NCBI RefSeq assembly: GCF_037392515.1
Contig: NC_090288.1
Span: 7,309,501-7,373,500 of the forward strand
From: Haliotis asinina
Taxonomy: Eukaryota > Mollusca > Gastropoda > Lepetellida > Haliotidae
Direction: 5' to 3'
DNA: 64,000 nucleotides
The notes under the pieces were generated by a model. The model was not told the origin of the DNA. It did no database searches and saw only the letters and a program-made list of their open reading frames with translations. The translations under genes were made by a program, and so were the position numbers. Of this stretch, positions 36,091 through 47,463 are shown in pieces. The first letter of the stretch is position 1; each line of letters begins with the position of its first letter.

Positions 36091-36726
36091 GTAAGTCAAA
36101 CTGATTTTATATCTCAGATATTTATATCGGTTCATGTGAATATTTTGATTTTAACTTGTATTACGTTCATGCGTCACTTGTCTTGCCTTGTGAAGTGTTT
36201 GTATGCTTATTTCTTTGTGCAGTCTAAACCTAACATTTCCAAAGTTTGTGAATAATTTTCCGAGGTTTTTATTCTAAAACTGTGATTGCGACGTAACTAT
36301 AACGATACTTATAATCGATCTCCAGTGTTGATAAAAGTTTGAAGAATGTATTTTGAAAAGGGATCTAAAGACAGCACTGTCGTACCATCGTGTCAACACA
36401 CATTTCCTGAAAGCATAGATTGTGCTTTTTCATCCGGAATTGCTTGGTATGATTTTGAAGTCGCTGACGCCACAACAATTATTTGTTCTGATATTCTTAA
36501 TGCAATAAGTACCAGCAGGGACCATGTAATATACATTGCCCCCGGTATCACCAGCTGTAGATGTTTAGGCGGTTGGACAAGATGAAGAAGTCTTAAACTG
36601 GAGTTGTCTCCCTCATCAGTTATGCACAGTTAACCGTGTATAACGGACCCTAAGGTAGATGAAGGTATCAAACAGTTTCTTCTTCAAAATTATCAACAAC
36701 GCGTATTTTTGTTTCAAATCACAGAG

Positions 36727-36786
36727 CAAGGTGTTCAGCTCGTGCACCTGTCACTCATCACATTCAAACCTCAACTGAAGGTCAAG
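36727..36786 (+). CDS. Candidate exon, possibly upstream part of the glutamate receptor
   Basis: Between an acceptor (acagag, or acag two bases earlier) and a strong donor AAG|gtaaga (gt at 36787), one frame reads QGVQLVHLSLITFKPQLKVK. That resembles the strand and turn just before the ligand-binding domain of AMPA/kainate-type receptors (pattern '..VI.L...GL.KVG.W.P'), and it ends in phase 0 like the start of the exon at 43957. Against this, the intron would be 7.2 kb and the acceptor is not ideal. It could instead be exon 2 of a separate gene starting at 36085. Confidence 0.25.
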
Positions 36787-39039
36787 GTAAGACTCAATCT
36801 GGAGATTGTTGTTGCAGAACAAAACGCGTGTGGGTGGCATAAAGTTTTGTTTCCATGGTGATACTATTTGGTTGTTAATATGAAAAAAAAGCTGTTTTGA
36901 GTAACTATTAAACAATTATTTTCTTATCGCCCAACCCTTCCTGGAATGCTAAAGCACTAAATGAAGGAAGTCTAGATTTCGTAAGGTTCAGTCTTACAAG
37001 GAGTCCTTTTTAATTCAAATGGGCTCGTTTATTCCTATCAGTATCAGTATTATATATTTTCAGGGAGTAAGTGTTAGTCTAGAATTGACGGTGTAGTCTT
37101 TGAAACATTCCTAATGTTTCGATGTTTAGGTTACAGAGGTTTTCTTTCGTGAATGGGGATTCTGGGATTCTGTACAAGCGTTTTTTCCCCTTTTTTGATT
37201 TATGGATGTTCTGACCAAGACTGATTGCGTCCAGGGATATCAGGGACAGTAAAAAAAAATTATAAAAAATCAACTCTGAAATATACACTTGACCCATTGA
37301 TTCTAAATGGTCCGATGTTTAGTTTACAGAGACTTCGCACATCAAAATGGATTTTATACGAACTGTGGTTTTGAAATTCACGGATTTTCTGGCCAAGATT
37401 GCATGAGTCTAGGAAGACAGAGATGGCAGGGAGAGTATTCATGAAAATACAATAACTTAAGCCTGAAATGAAACTTAAAAGTTTTTGAGAAAGGAATGTC
37501 TTGCTTTTTTATGACTTTCTGTTTTGACTTAAGGAAAACCTTAGTTTCTTTATAACTTTCACCCAGGAGTACTGCTGCACACGGTCAGGCAAATAGCTTC
37601 CTTGCTATGTAAACTGCATGAGTGAAAGGTGCCACCAGTAGTATTTTCGCGAACAAATAGTGTCATCACTATGACGCATTCGTATCATTTCAACGATAAT
37701 TTATGTTTCCCCCAATGGAAAATGTTTCCGAACGATCGACAGTGATTGTTCCCGTCCGTAGACGTTTTCGTGACAACGACATGCGCAATCTGTTTGACGT
37801 TGGCCTTGAAGGGAAGGTGCCATACATCTGAGAGCATTTCAAGGATCAATCTGTTTTCCTGCCTCCGAGAAGCACATGTATTGGTGAAACCACGGATGTC
37901 AGGCACCCGAGAGGCTGCCGAATGTCATGTTGACTTAACTTGTAGTTGGAACACCGTGTTGTCAGACTGGCAGCTAATGAATGACACATACAACTCTCTC
38001 ACGTGACCTCGTTTATAAAAACCTTAAATTACAAACATCGTGTAACAGGATATGCAGCAGTACATTTAAAACAAGTTGTGATAAACACATGGACATGGAC
38101 AAACTTGGATATATTCAAAAACAAATAATAGGAACGTAGAACCAGATTCAGAAAAATGTGACTGTTGAATATATATTTTGTGGTGAGGTGCGGAAGGCAA
38201 ATTTTAATTTCACCACCACAATGGGATGTTTTGTAACGCATTTCGAGCCGATATTAAAGAAACATTTATATTCCGACATGCTGTAACTCCCGAAAATGTA
38301 TACGCAATTCCCATGGGTAAGTTGTTCCAATCTGCGACATGCAATCGTCAGTTTAGCACCTGGCCCTAGAACATGTGATGTGTGAAGCCCGTTGCTGGTG
38401 TTCCTCGCCGTGATATTGCGGGAATATTGCTAAAAGCGTGGTTAAACCACACCCACCCTTTTTATGTAATTTGTAGCTATCTGTGACATGCAATCTTCAG
38501 TTTAGCACCTGGCATAAAGCAAGTGGTGTATGAGATACATTCTCTTTTTAGCACCTGGTCATAGACCATGGGGTATTCTGTTAGCAATGGCACGGATATC
38601 ATGTACAGGATGGTTTATTTTAGCTACGTTTCTAACTGGAGCCCCACAGCCTTAGAGTATAAGCTCCTCCAGAGGGCAGCACGTTTCTGGTCTTTACTCA
38701 AAGGTCATGGTTTCATATCTAAGTACCATCAATATGTGGAAGAAACATCCAACATTGTCTCTGAGTAACCGTTATAACAATACTCCCGGCTTCAGCGTAC
38801 TGTCAAGTCTCGAAGTGACTGCAAAGCATGAACCATCATGAAATACCTCCTGTTTCCATCTGTTTTGAATGATTAGAGTTCAGTACATTTATAAAACAAT
38901 ATCACAGTCTCGTGTTTAAAAGAGTGACTACAAACCATATAGGTTTACCTTATTACGCCGAAAACGATGACAGAAATAACAGCGGCTAACTTTTCGAAAA
39001 TGTCTTACATCATTTCCGGTAAGGGGTTTGAATTTCAAG
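36787..39039. other. Non-coding stretch; SINE family A remnant near 38375-38457 (minus)
   Basis: The remnant reads 'gtgaagcccgttgctggtgttcctcgccgtgatattgcgggaatattgctaaaa' in order. A minus-strand frame at 37685-37906 looks mildly protein-like but could not be assigned. Confidence 0.35.
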
Positions 39040-39245
39040 ATGGCGGCCACGATCTTCTGGTGTCCATGTTTCGATGACAGCCGACCCTCTCTCTGCTGCG
39101 TTCCAAACTATTGTGAAAGGGTGTTGACACATGTGGTAGTAGTTTTTCAGGAATTCCCAACGCACTTACTGAAGGACACGTGCAAAGAGGGAAATCTCTT
39201 CTGGGGAGAGGCATTACTTGGCTCTGACAAGACTCACATCAGATT
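39040..39245 (+). CDS. Possible first coding exon of an unrecognised gene
   Basis: A start codon in the context ttcaagATGGCGGCC (which also resembles a YY1-type initiator motif) opens 68 codons, MAATIFWCPCFDDSRPSLCC through LLGSDKTHIR, up to a donor ATT|gtaagc (gt at 39246). The peptide has a Cys-rich start and a hydrophobic stretch (VLTHVVVVF). No family recognised and no partner exon identified. It may be chance. Confidence 0.25.
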
Positions 39246-40430
39246 GTAAGCGCACCATATGAATAAGTATGTTATGACTCAGATTGGGAGTTTGTTTCCG
39301 CCTCGTGCGTGGCGTGTTAGCCTCTGTCTACATAACATTGTTATGACATGATTTACATTTAAACATGTATTTTTAGCTAAACTGGCGCCTTTGATTAAAG
39401 ACGAACACGTCCAGCCATTTTAGTTCGATGCTGTTTTAGTTCGATGCATGACTTTGTACATGTATATTTGTGTCTGTATTTCACAACATGGCATGTCAAA
39501 AGTTGGGCGAATTTGAGAACTTCTTAATATTCTATGAATTGTACTTTCTTCAAAAAATACTCTTTGACTCCACCACGCCATGCGTAGACTGGAATGTACT
39601 TGATGCGATGTCACATGAGTTCAAACTCCTCCAATCAATACACTTTATATGATTAAATATAAGAATTCAAACTTTGCCTGATGTTGGTTACCGAGATATG
39701 TCAAGTCAGTAGACGGACTTGTTTGACGACTAAGTGAATATATATTCATGACAATTTTGTTTGAGACATATTTCAGAACCGCGTATTTGATGAAAGTTTC
39801 GTGAACCGCCCATTTTAAGACTGAGCGGAATTACTTGCAGCCATTGCTGTTTGCATAGGTTCTAGCACTTCCTGAAAACACTATGTTTTCATTTAGGAGA
39901 ACGTTGTACAAACTAAGTTAAAACAAAACGATTTACAGATCCTACTGCAACTAGTACTTGGTAGGTGACCTTATTTGTGCGTATATGGGGTCGTGGTAAT
40001 AGGTTAATCTGATTCCAGTGTTGCCCGGTTAAGACAATAACAGTGATGTGAAAAAACAACCAAATCTTTTTCTTTAAGCATCCAACACGACCAGCTGACT
40101 ATATATGTATTTTACAGCGATAAGTATTTCAGTATTTTGGGGTCATGATTACTCCACCCAATGCCCTACTTCCTAAGAAGCTCTGAGTGTAGATCATATT
40201 CATGGCATGTGTACTAGGAAAGGGGTTGCAGAAGTCGTGGTTCCCTACGTGTGGCTGATTAGCCGTGCATGTTGTATCCATCCATCTGTGTGGCCACGGA
40301 CAATCTCTGACCTTTCCGCAGCCAATCTGCCCTGCCCCACATAGAAGGTGTGTCTCTAGTCCTCGGGGACCGATACAGGATACCCACTCACACAGCCACC
40401 CTAACGCCCGTAGTGTGCCTCCCCACATCC

Positions 40431-41115
40431 GATGGTTCAACACAGGTGTAATCTGTGCCATTGGAGGTAGCAAAGTTGCCTTATGTTCATGTTCTTGTCA
40501 GTGAAAATAGTGCTCCTATTAGCTAAACTTACGTAGCCTTCCAAGGCTGTACTAAGCCCGTGCATGTATAGTGACCCTATAGGCAAGTCTACATAAGCGG
40601 GCAGTACACTCCAATCTCATATATGAATTTTGTTTTCAAAGAAATTATCATTTTAACGATTAGTTATTACCTCAGAGGCTTGGGGAGTCTAAGGTTTAAT
40701 CTGTGCTATGAAACCGTTCCTCTATGGAATACATTACTCTCAGTGGGGTATACTGATCGGTATCTGAATGTACAGGTGTCGGATAATTCAATGTTTAAAT
40801 GATAAATGATAATATAGACGAAAACTGCCGGGACCCCTAAAACATGCAGGAATTCTAATATTGTCGGGTACTTCAGATGTCGGAATAGACAGTCCACTGT
40901 ATCAAATATACCTTATACGCACGATCCCGTCAGTGGAAATACTGTGGCTGCTTCGACAGATGGTTCAACACAGGAGTAATATCTGTCACAAAAATCTTCT
41001 GTTACGGAATAAACTGCTCTCTACAATGGGGCAACTAATACCTAATGCTGTTCTTGTCAGTGAAAATTATGTTCCTTCCTCCTCAAAAGTTCAACACAGG
41101 TGTAAACTGTGCCAC
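40431..41115 (+). repeat. Locally repeated segments (gatggttcaacacagg ... gttcttgtcagtgaaaat)
   Basis: The pair 'gatggttcaacacaggtgtaatctgtgcc' (40431) and 'catgttcttgtcagtgaaaat' (40488) recurs as 'gatggttcaacacaggagtaatatctg' (40961) and 'ctgttcttgtcagtgaaaat' (41048); a third 'agttcaacacaggtgtaaactgtgcc' follows at 41088. The copies are diverged and partly rearranged. Confidence 0.6.
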
Positions 41116-41557
41116 GAGAATGTTCACCAGAAGTGCATGGCTTTATTCCGTGGTTATATTTCCACGATTCATCTTGACAAACCTCAATTTAAAAGGGCTG
41201 AACCCCACACATATTTCCGGTGAGATCATCTCTGACACGCGACTCAGGGAGGGGCACATTTCCGAGTTGCTATAAGCCGTATTTTAAACTGAATTTGCTT
41301 AAATCATGTGAAAACAGCATGTGGAAGCAATGCAGTGGAAACATTTCAGAAAGAGAAGTGAAGAATTAAAATTCTTAAATGAAAATACTATTAACAATTT
41401 GGTTACACCGTCCAACAATATATGACGGAGTCCAGAAAATCTGTTCCTGTTTAGAAGTTCTGAAACTGAAAAAAATCTAAGCTTGTCAACGTATTGTATA
41501 CTTGCTTGGAGTTTTCAGATAATTTGCTCAAAGTTGTCTACAAAAAACTAAACCCTG

Positions 41558-41755
41558 GAAGATCCAGGTTAGAATTGATCTTCAGTAACCCATACTTGTG
41601 TGGTCAGGCTTCCTGACTTGGTTGACACATGTCGATTCCCATTTAGGCTTATCGGTGCTCATGCTGTAGATCACTGAATTGTCTCGGCCAGATACGATTA
41701 TTTACAGACCGAAGCCATAAAGCTGGAATACTGCTGAGTGCTGCGTTAAACATCA
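41558..41755 (+). repeat. Dispersed repeat family B
   Basis: Parts in order: 'aacccatacttgtg', 'ggtcaggcttcctgacttggttgacacatgtcg', 'gatcactgaattgtctcggccagatacgattatttacagaccg', 'gctgagtgctgcgttaaac'. Confidence 0.75.
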
Positions 41756-41981
41756 AATAGACTAATGAGATAACCCGAGTCAAATCTGGTGAAGTCAGAG
41801 TTGTGTTATCAGAGATTAGAGACATTAGCCGTAATCCACACTGCTCGACTAATGATAAATTTTAGCATGGCCTTGAGTTAAACAGCTTTAGAATAATAGA
41901 GGTCGAGTTGATGTACTACTATTGCTTATTACGAATAGTAATGTGTTACTGTTTTAGAATATCTCCCCATGCAGCTAAAGA

Positions 41982-42067
41982 GTCGAAGGGGTAGCCTAAT
42001 GGTTAAGGCGTACGCTCGTCTCACCGCAGACCGGGTTCGATTACCCACATGGGTGCTGTAATATTGA
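41982..42067 (-). repeat. SINE family A head with clear tRNA-like promoter boxes
   Basis: In plus orientation it reads 'ggggtagcctaatggttaagg' (A-box-like) and 'gaccgggttcgattaccc' (B-box-like), about 35 bases apart. It lacks a full acceptor stem and CCA-type 3' end, so it is a SINE head and not a working tRNA gene. Orientation is opposite to most copies here. Confidence 0.7.
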
Positions 42068-43004
42068 TAATAGCAGCAAAAAACATTACCCACAAACTCA
42101 TCGCAGCTAAAATTTATTAATTCTCCTTATATGGATCCTGTTTCAAACAAGCAGAGATCCCCGAACTCTCGATTGTTAAGAAAGTGTCAAAAAAAATTCG
42201 TTTCCTTTCACGGAACTCATTGAAGAACATATTTCTACAAAATATATCATTTCCCGCCGACCACATACCTTTTATCGATATAAGCAGGAAATGGCGGAAA
42301 GTTTTCTCTGAGCACGTGGCTTCAACCAACTGACAATGTGCAGGTTCCAAGACCTATGATTACTTACAAAGTGCATGGGGCTTGACAACTTCTGACAATT
42401 GCTACCATTTCCAGAAATAACCAGACCCCCACTGCACTGTCATCTGATAATACCAACATGTTGACAGTATAATAGGCAGGAACTGACATTTCTGGAAGGT
42501 TGTTTGTCTTCATAAAGATTCTTCTGATTGGTGCTTAGAGAACCTTGCTAGGAGCTTGACTGGCGTCATATTGTGTCAAAGCAGGAAACAACGCCGCCCT
42601 TACAACCATATTTAGATTGGTGTAAATAAATAGGCTTTGGTTCTTGGCTCTAAAAATATCCAGGCGGATATTTTGACATGTCTGTGGACTTCATATAGCA
42701 TTGCACGGCAGTAGATAAGGTCTTTGGCCAGTTCCTCAAGGCGATCGCAGCGCTACGACAGTTGTAATTGTACTTTTATCATCCGGTGTTAACCTGATAT
42801 ATTCTGTTTGTTCTATTTGTCACGTATTTACGTTGTTTTCCACTGTCTATTTCTGATGTTTTTATTCTTATATATTTTTGTTAACTTTACAATTTTGTAT
42901 GTTTATGTGTGTGCGTGCGCGCGTATGTGGAGAACGGTTCTCTTGATTATTGTTCTGTAAGACTAGATGTAAGTATTAAACACCAGATGTAATTATTACA
43001 CACC

Positions 43005-43092
43005 ATGGCCTAAACTCTCTTAGCGCTAAGATCGTTGTAAATCAATGTAAGGCTTTTACAACTATCTTATCGCTTCGAACATCTGGACCCAG
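43005..43092. repeat. Short fold-back element, copy 3
   Basis: Contains 'ctaaactctcttagcgctaagatcgttgtaa' and, 20 bases on, 'ttttacaactatcttatcgcttcgaac', the complementary arm. The core matches the copies at 18525, 29055 and 52283. Confidence 0.6.
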
Positions 43093-43140
43093 ACACCAAC
43101 AATCTGTATCGCTTGTCTGCCGACACGTGAAAGATATCCG

Positions 43141-43376
43141 GTGTGAGTGCGTTTTACACCACACTGCGGAATATTCTAGCTATATGGCGGCGGCCTGTAA
43201 ATAAAAGGGTCTGGACCAGACAATACAGTGATCAACAGCATGATCATGGATCTACTCAAATGGGATACTATGACGTGTGTCAACAAGTCTGACCACCCGA
43301 TCCCGACAGTCGCCTCTTACGACAAGCATGTGTTGCTGATGAACAATTCTAACCGGGTTCTTCACGGATCGTAAAA
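43141..43376 (-). repeat. Dispersed repeat family B, minus orientation
   Basis: Parts in order: 'gtgagtgcgttttacacc', 'attctagctatatggcggcggcctgtaaataaaagggtctggaccagacaatacagtgatcaacagcatgatcatggatc', 'gtctgaccacccgatcccgacagtcgcctcttacgacaagcatg' (each spread over 43141-43340). A partial copy with 'gaggctggaccagacaatccagtg' follows at 43785-43915. Confidence 0.8.
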
Positions 43377-43956
43377 GGGAAAAGAGTGTTGATAACGATA
43401 CAGAAAACGTAAAATCAGTATTGAAACGTGTTGCCGGAAAACAGGGTTGGCCTGTCCTGATAAGGTATAAAGTACATGGGTCAAAATATACAAAATCTGT
43501 AATAAAGAAATGAGAATGCGATTAAAGTGTTCCAGGGACGCTTCCTTCGGGATTATAATTATAACTAAACGAAGTTTGTTTTGGGGTCAATTCAACTCGG
43601 CAATATCCATTTGTCATGGACGCTAGATATGACAGGGCGGCATTATGGACCTTAATTTGGTAAGTTGGAAACAATATATTGAATGTATCGACTGCTGCGT
43701 CGATCAGGTTCTCAGAAGTAGATGTTGGTACTTGACTTGGCTGTCGTTTAACGACTCGCTCAGAGATATTTTCCAGTTTCTGTGCATGATTGAGGCTGGA
43801 CCAGACAATCCAGTGTTGACGTCTTGAGCATCGAGTTACACAATTGGAACAAAATGACATGCAATCAGTCAGACCCGTTTAGTGGCCGTAATCTTAGCAA
43901 ATAACCAGTTAAACTGGATCTTAGTGTTCAATTCAAAAGTCTGTCTGTATTTTCAG

Positions 43957-44019
43957 CTGAGTCCCAACTTGACGATGAGCACTCCATCAGCGCCGACGTA
44001 CACGGTGACGACCGTCCCG
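43957..44019 (+). CDS. Ionotropic glutamate receptor, first clear exon (linker to ligand-binding domain)
   Basis: Acceptor gtctgtattttcag (AG 43955-43956), donor CCG|gtaagt (gt 44020). The 21 residues LSPNLTMSTPSAPTYTVTTV plus P lead into strand 1 of the ligand-binding domain: YTVTTVP corresponds to the family's 'YIVTTILEEPYVM' start, with the next exon giving SQPYVIMK. NLT is a possible N-glycosylation site. Both ends are phase 0. The amino-terminal domain and signal peptide are not identified; they should lie upstream (compare 36727-36786) if present at all. Confidence 0.7.
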
Positions 44020-44576
44020 GTAAGTCTGCGTACTATATATTAAGTCGTCTTTACAACATACGTACTCGGAAAACACGTAGCGTTGAACCGAACTTACAAC
44101 AACTGGAACTGTCTTCGATCACTAATTATATTTGTTGAAACTCATTGGCATCAATTTTACAGTGATTAATGAATTGAACTAGTAATCCACAAAATATTAA
44201 AACAAAAGAGAAAGGAGATACCGAATAACAAAATTTTTCAAATTAAAATCCGTTGCAATGAAAAATACTCAACTTCGTCTACAATAGCGTAGATGACCGT
44301 AGTCACGTTTGTGTTACGTAGCAACATTTTAACAATGCTTGAAGTTCATGCCTGAGGTCTTCTTGACGGTCTTAGAATACACCCAAAGAAAACATTTACC
44401 CATTTTAGGTTCCATTGGTACCAAACAGAGGAGAGTTAATGTGTTAAAGAACCATAATGTTCCGTGTATGTGATATTCACCATACTTACGCCACTAGCAC
44501 ATTGAATAGCAACCAGACATTGATAAAAGGCCACACGAGTTACTCAACGTTCTAATGTCCTAATCTGGCGTTACAG

Positions 44577-44759
44577 TCTCAGCCCTATGTCATCATGAAG
44601 GAGGGCGGTGGTTACGAGGGCTTCGTGGTGGACCTCCTCGACAAGATCGCCTCCAAATTGCGCTTCCGGTACGACATTCGGCCATCTGCGGACGGCCTGT
44701 ACGGATCACGTGACTCGAGGGGCGTCTGGAACGGCATGATCGGCGAGCTGCAGAGACAG
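44577..44759 (+). CDS. Ionotropic glutamate receptor, ligand-binding domain lobe 1
   Basis: Acceptor ggcgttacag (AG 44575-44576), donor CAG|gttggt (gt 44760). The 61 residues include YVIMKEGGGYEGFVVDLLDK, RFRYDIRPSADGLYGSRDS and GVWNGMIGELQRQ. These align without gaps to the AMPA/kainate pattern 'YVMLKKN..YEGYCVDLA...F.Y......DGKYGARD....WNGMVGEL'. Both ends are phase 0, as in the same position of many receptor genes. The short plus-strand continuation past the donor is intron. Confidence 0.93.
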
Positions 44760-45624
44760 GTTGGTCTCCTGGAACATGGTGCTCTAGAACGGTGTAACAG
44801 TATGGGTGTAACGACACAGATCTAGTTAGACTGACATTTAGTGTCAGAAGCAATGTCGGCCTAAAAATGTTAATCTGAAAAAAGAAGAACAACACAGCTT
44901 ACATTTGACCATTTTGTAAATGACATTGTGAATTCATAGCGTTCCGCGTGAGAGCCGTGCCAATTTCCACTTTTCAGATAGGTACGCAAAGTCCTATTTC
45001 TGTTTCTATTTATATATATTCCTATTTATATTTCCTGTATTGGACACTGTATCACATTCTAACCCTGGACGTACGCCTAAACCTCACATTTATGGCTCCC
45101 AAAACGTGACCTTCCATACAGATCGCAGCTTGGTGTTTCATACAATGGCGAAAGGCCGTTGCCATGGAATTTGCGGTCGAAACAAAAATAGAGCAAATGT
45201 GAATTATGTTTTACGTTTGTATGTGAAAGATTTTCACGAACTTGGACACATTCCCATCGACTAGACAGTATGATTTTATAGTATTTGGATAGAGGTCTGT
45301 ATACTCTGAATTGCCAGTCTTGTAACAGCTACTAGTAAATATGCCAAAGGCAGGACGAGTCTTCCAATTGTGTCCATGACGGGGTCTGCCAGTAGAACCT
45401 TTCTGCGAACACTTGATGTCATCTCTGAATTTCAGTGATCAGTTCAACAAAGGTCGACTTTATTTTTTTCTTTACTCCAAACGGAATTTGTTTCTAAGGA
45501 TACTTCTGACTGGGTATTCTCTCGCGCTGACGTTCTCTCATTATTTCAGTAAATCCATCACAAGATTCCATTCCAGGGTATATGCTTTCAGTTCCAGTAT
45601 ATGTGACAATACCATCTGTTCCAG

Positions 45625-45964
45625 GAAGCAGACATTGCTGCCTCGGACCTGACCATCACTCCAGAACGCGACGCGGCAGTGGACTTCAGTGGCTCCTATC
45701 TCAACCAGTACTTGCGACTCCTGGTCAAGAAGCCTCAACACACACCGGAGGGTTTGGGTCTCATGGTGGAACCCTTCTCCACAGAGCTCTGGTTCCTCAT
45801 CCTCGTCGCCTTCTTCGTGGTCTCCTTCCTCTTCATCGTCATCGGCCGCTTCGACCCCTACGAATGGAGCCAGGTGCCCCCAGGACGGGATCCCCGAGGC
45901 GCCAGACACAGCTTTGGACTTAGGGACTCACTAATGTTTGTGTTCAGTACACTGACATGGCAAG
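45625..45964 (+). CDS. Ionotropic glutamate receptor, end of S1, M1 and pore loop
   Basis: Acceptor catctgttccag (AG 45623-45624), donor CAAG|gtgggt (gt 45965). It reads EADIAASDLTITPERDAAVD then FS: the arginine that binds the ligand alpha-carboxylate (LTIT..RE in the family) is kept, while the usual proline of APLTIT is Asp. M1 follows at LWFLILVAFFVVSFLFIVIG. The pore loop is LRDSLMFVFSTLTWQG. Aligned with AMPA 'NSLWFSLGAFMQQG', the Q/R-site residue is tryptophan. The last codon is completed by the next exon (phase 1). Confidence 0.93.
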
Positions 45965-46072
45965 GTGGGTTTTAGTCACTGAAATGTGTCCCAGGCACAT
46001 TTTTTGTCAAATGGGCGAAACGGTTCACGGTATGATTTCCGGTTGTGTGAGGGAAACTATATTTTTGTCCAA

Positions 46073-46240
46073 ATGAGTGACATTAGTTTTACGCCGCGTT
46101 TAGCAATATTCCAGCAATTTCACGGCGGGGGACACCAGAAAATGGGCTTCACACGTTGTACCTATGTGGAAAATCGAAACTGGGTCTCCCGCGGGATAAG
46201 CAAACGCATTAAGCACAAGACGCCCCAACGCCCCGTCATA
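46073..46240 (+). repeat. SINE family A copy in a receptor intron
   Basis: Parts in order: 'gagtgacattagttttacgccgcgtttagcaatattccagcaatttcacggcggggg', 'acaccagaaaatgggcttcacacgttgtacc', 'acgcattaagcacaagacg'. It lies in the 762-base intron 45965-46726. Confidence 0.85.
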
Positions 46241-46726
46241 ACAATACACATTGAACAATGTTCTTCAACAGATAGTATCAGTTGACAAGGATGGAAAACT
46301 GACATCGAACAAATATTTCTAACACTCTTCAACCTAAAGGTCAACCGATCCCTAAAAGATTTTCCAACAATTTATAGACAAACACAAAGAGCGACGCTTA
46401 CACTTGTCCAAACGATTACAATAACCTAACAGTCTCAGTCTCACAATTTTATACAGTTTGCATTATCGTTACTACCATGTTAATGGCGTTCTTCGTTCAG
46501 TATCACTTAAGGGATGAGTAGTGATCATTGAACCAAGTGACGCCACTCATCCATCAACGTTGTATATATTGGACCACGACGACAAATATGAAATTGGAAT
46601 CTCTCAGACCTGTCACAGGTTAACTTTAGAGACAGCATGTTTTCAGATTACAACCTGAAACTATGGCCTTTCAATATCCACCTCGTATATATTATTTCAT
46701 ATGGTTTTTTTTATCTGCAACTCCAG

Positions 46727-47451
46727 GTTACAGAGAAACGCCAAGGTCGCTGTCTGGTCGCATACTGGCGGTATTTTGGTTTATATTCGTCCTAATCGCC
46801 ATCGTGGCTTACATCGCCAACATGACGGCGTTTCTGTTGGTGAGGCAGGAGAAACTACCATCGATGCCGTTCCGTGACATAAACGACCTTCTCTCAGACG
46901 GCGAGGTAAACGTCGGGGTCATCAGGGGAGGTAACGCCTACAGAACTTTGAGGACAAGCCCAGTCCAACTTTACCAACGTTTGGCTGACTACATCGACAG
47001 CAGACAGACCTTCGTCGATTCTACCGAAGAGGGGGTGAGGCGAGTGAGATCAGCTACAGGAGAATACGCTATGTTCATGGAATCTGCCAGCGCGAGTTTC
47101 TTCGCGACCTACAACTGCGATGTCATGGTGTACGGAGCCAGCCACTTCCCTACTGGTTTAGGATTCGCTACACGGAAGGGATCCCGTCTTGGACAGCAGA
47201 TTAACCAGGCTCTACTGGAGTTAAGGGAGAGTGGAGAGCTCACAGCTCTGCACCGGAAGTGGTGGGACACGCGGAGATGCGGAGACCCGGATGCCAACGC
47301 CCAGTTCAAGAAACAGAGAGACGCACCTTTAACAGTGTTCAAACTCTTTCCACGTGATCTCAGCGTCGCCTTTCTCTTGCTGCTTGTTGGCGCCATTTTG
47401 GCTGTCATTTTCCTCATCGTGGATGTCGTCGTAAGCAAGATGAGAACGACC
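46727..47451 (+). CDS. Ionotropic glutamate receptor, M3 gate, lobe 2 and M4
   Basis: Acceptor tgcaactccag (AG 46725-46726). It begins YRETPRSLSGRI, identical in its PRSLSGRI part to AMPA receptors, then M3 with AYIANMTAF in place of the near-universal SYTANLAAF gate motif. Lobe 2 keeps the glutamate-binding Glu (EYAMFMES), the disulphide cysteines (YNCDVM and RRCGD) and HRKWW. M4 is VAFLLLLVGAILAVIFLIVD. After VVSKMRTT there is a strong donor ACC|gtgagt (gt 47452-47453), which I take as the exon end. Reading on gives only VSRQ and a stop at 47464-47466, a possible alternative C-terminus. Class within the AKDF group not determined. Confidence 0.92.
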
Positions 47452-47463
47452 GTGAGTAGACAA

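Noticed and set aside
40129-40473. A 114-codon Cys-rich minus-strand frame that looked like a secreted peptide
   Set aside because: No signal peptide, no splice context, and part of it overlaps the locally repeated segment at 40431; cysteine spacing matches no family I know.
41982-42067. tRNA gene
   Set aside because: A and B boxes are visible, but no acceptor stem pairs and the same text is part of a dispersed SINE.
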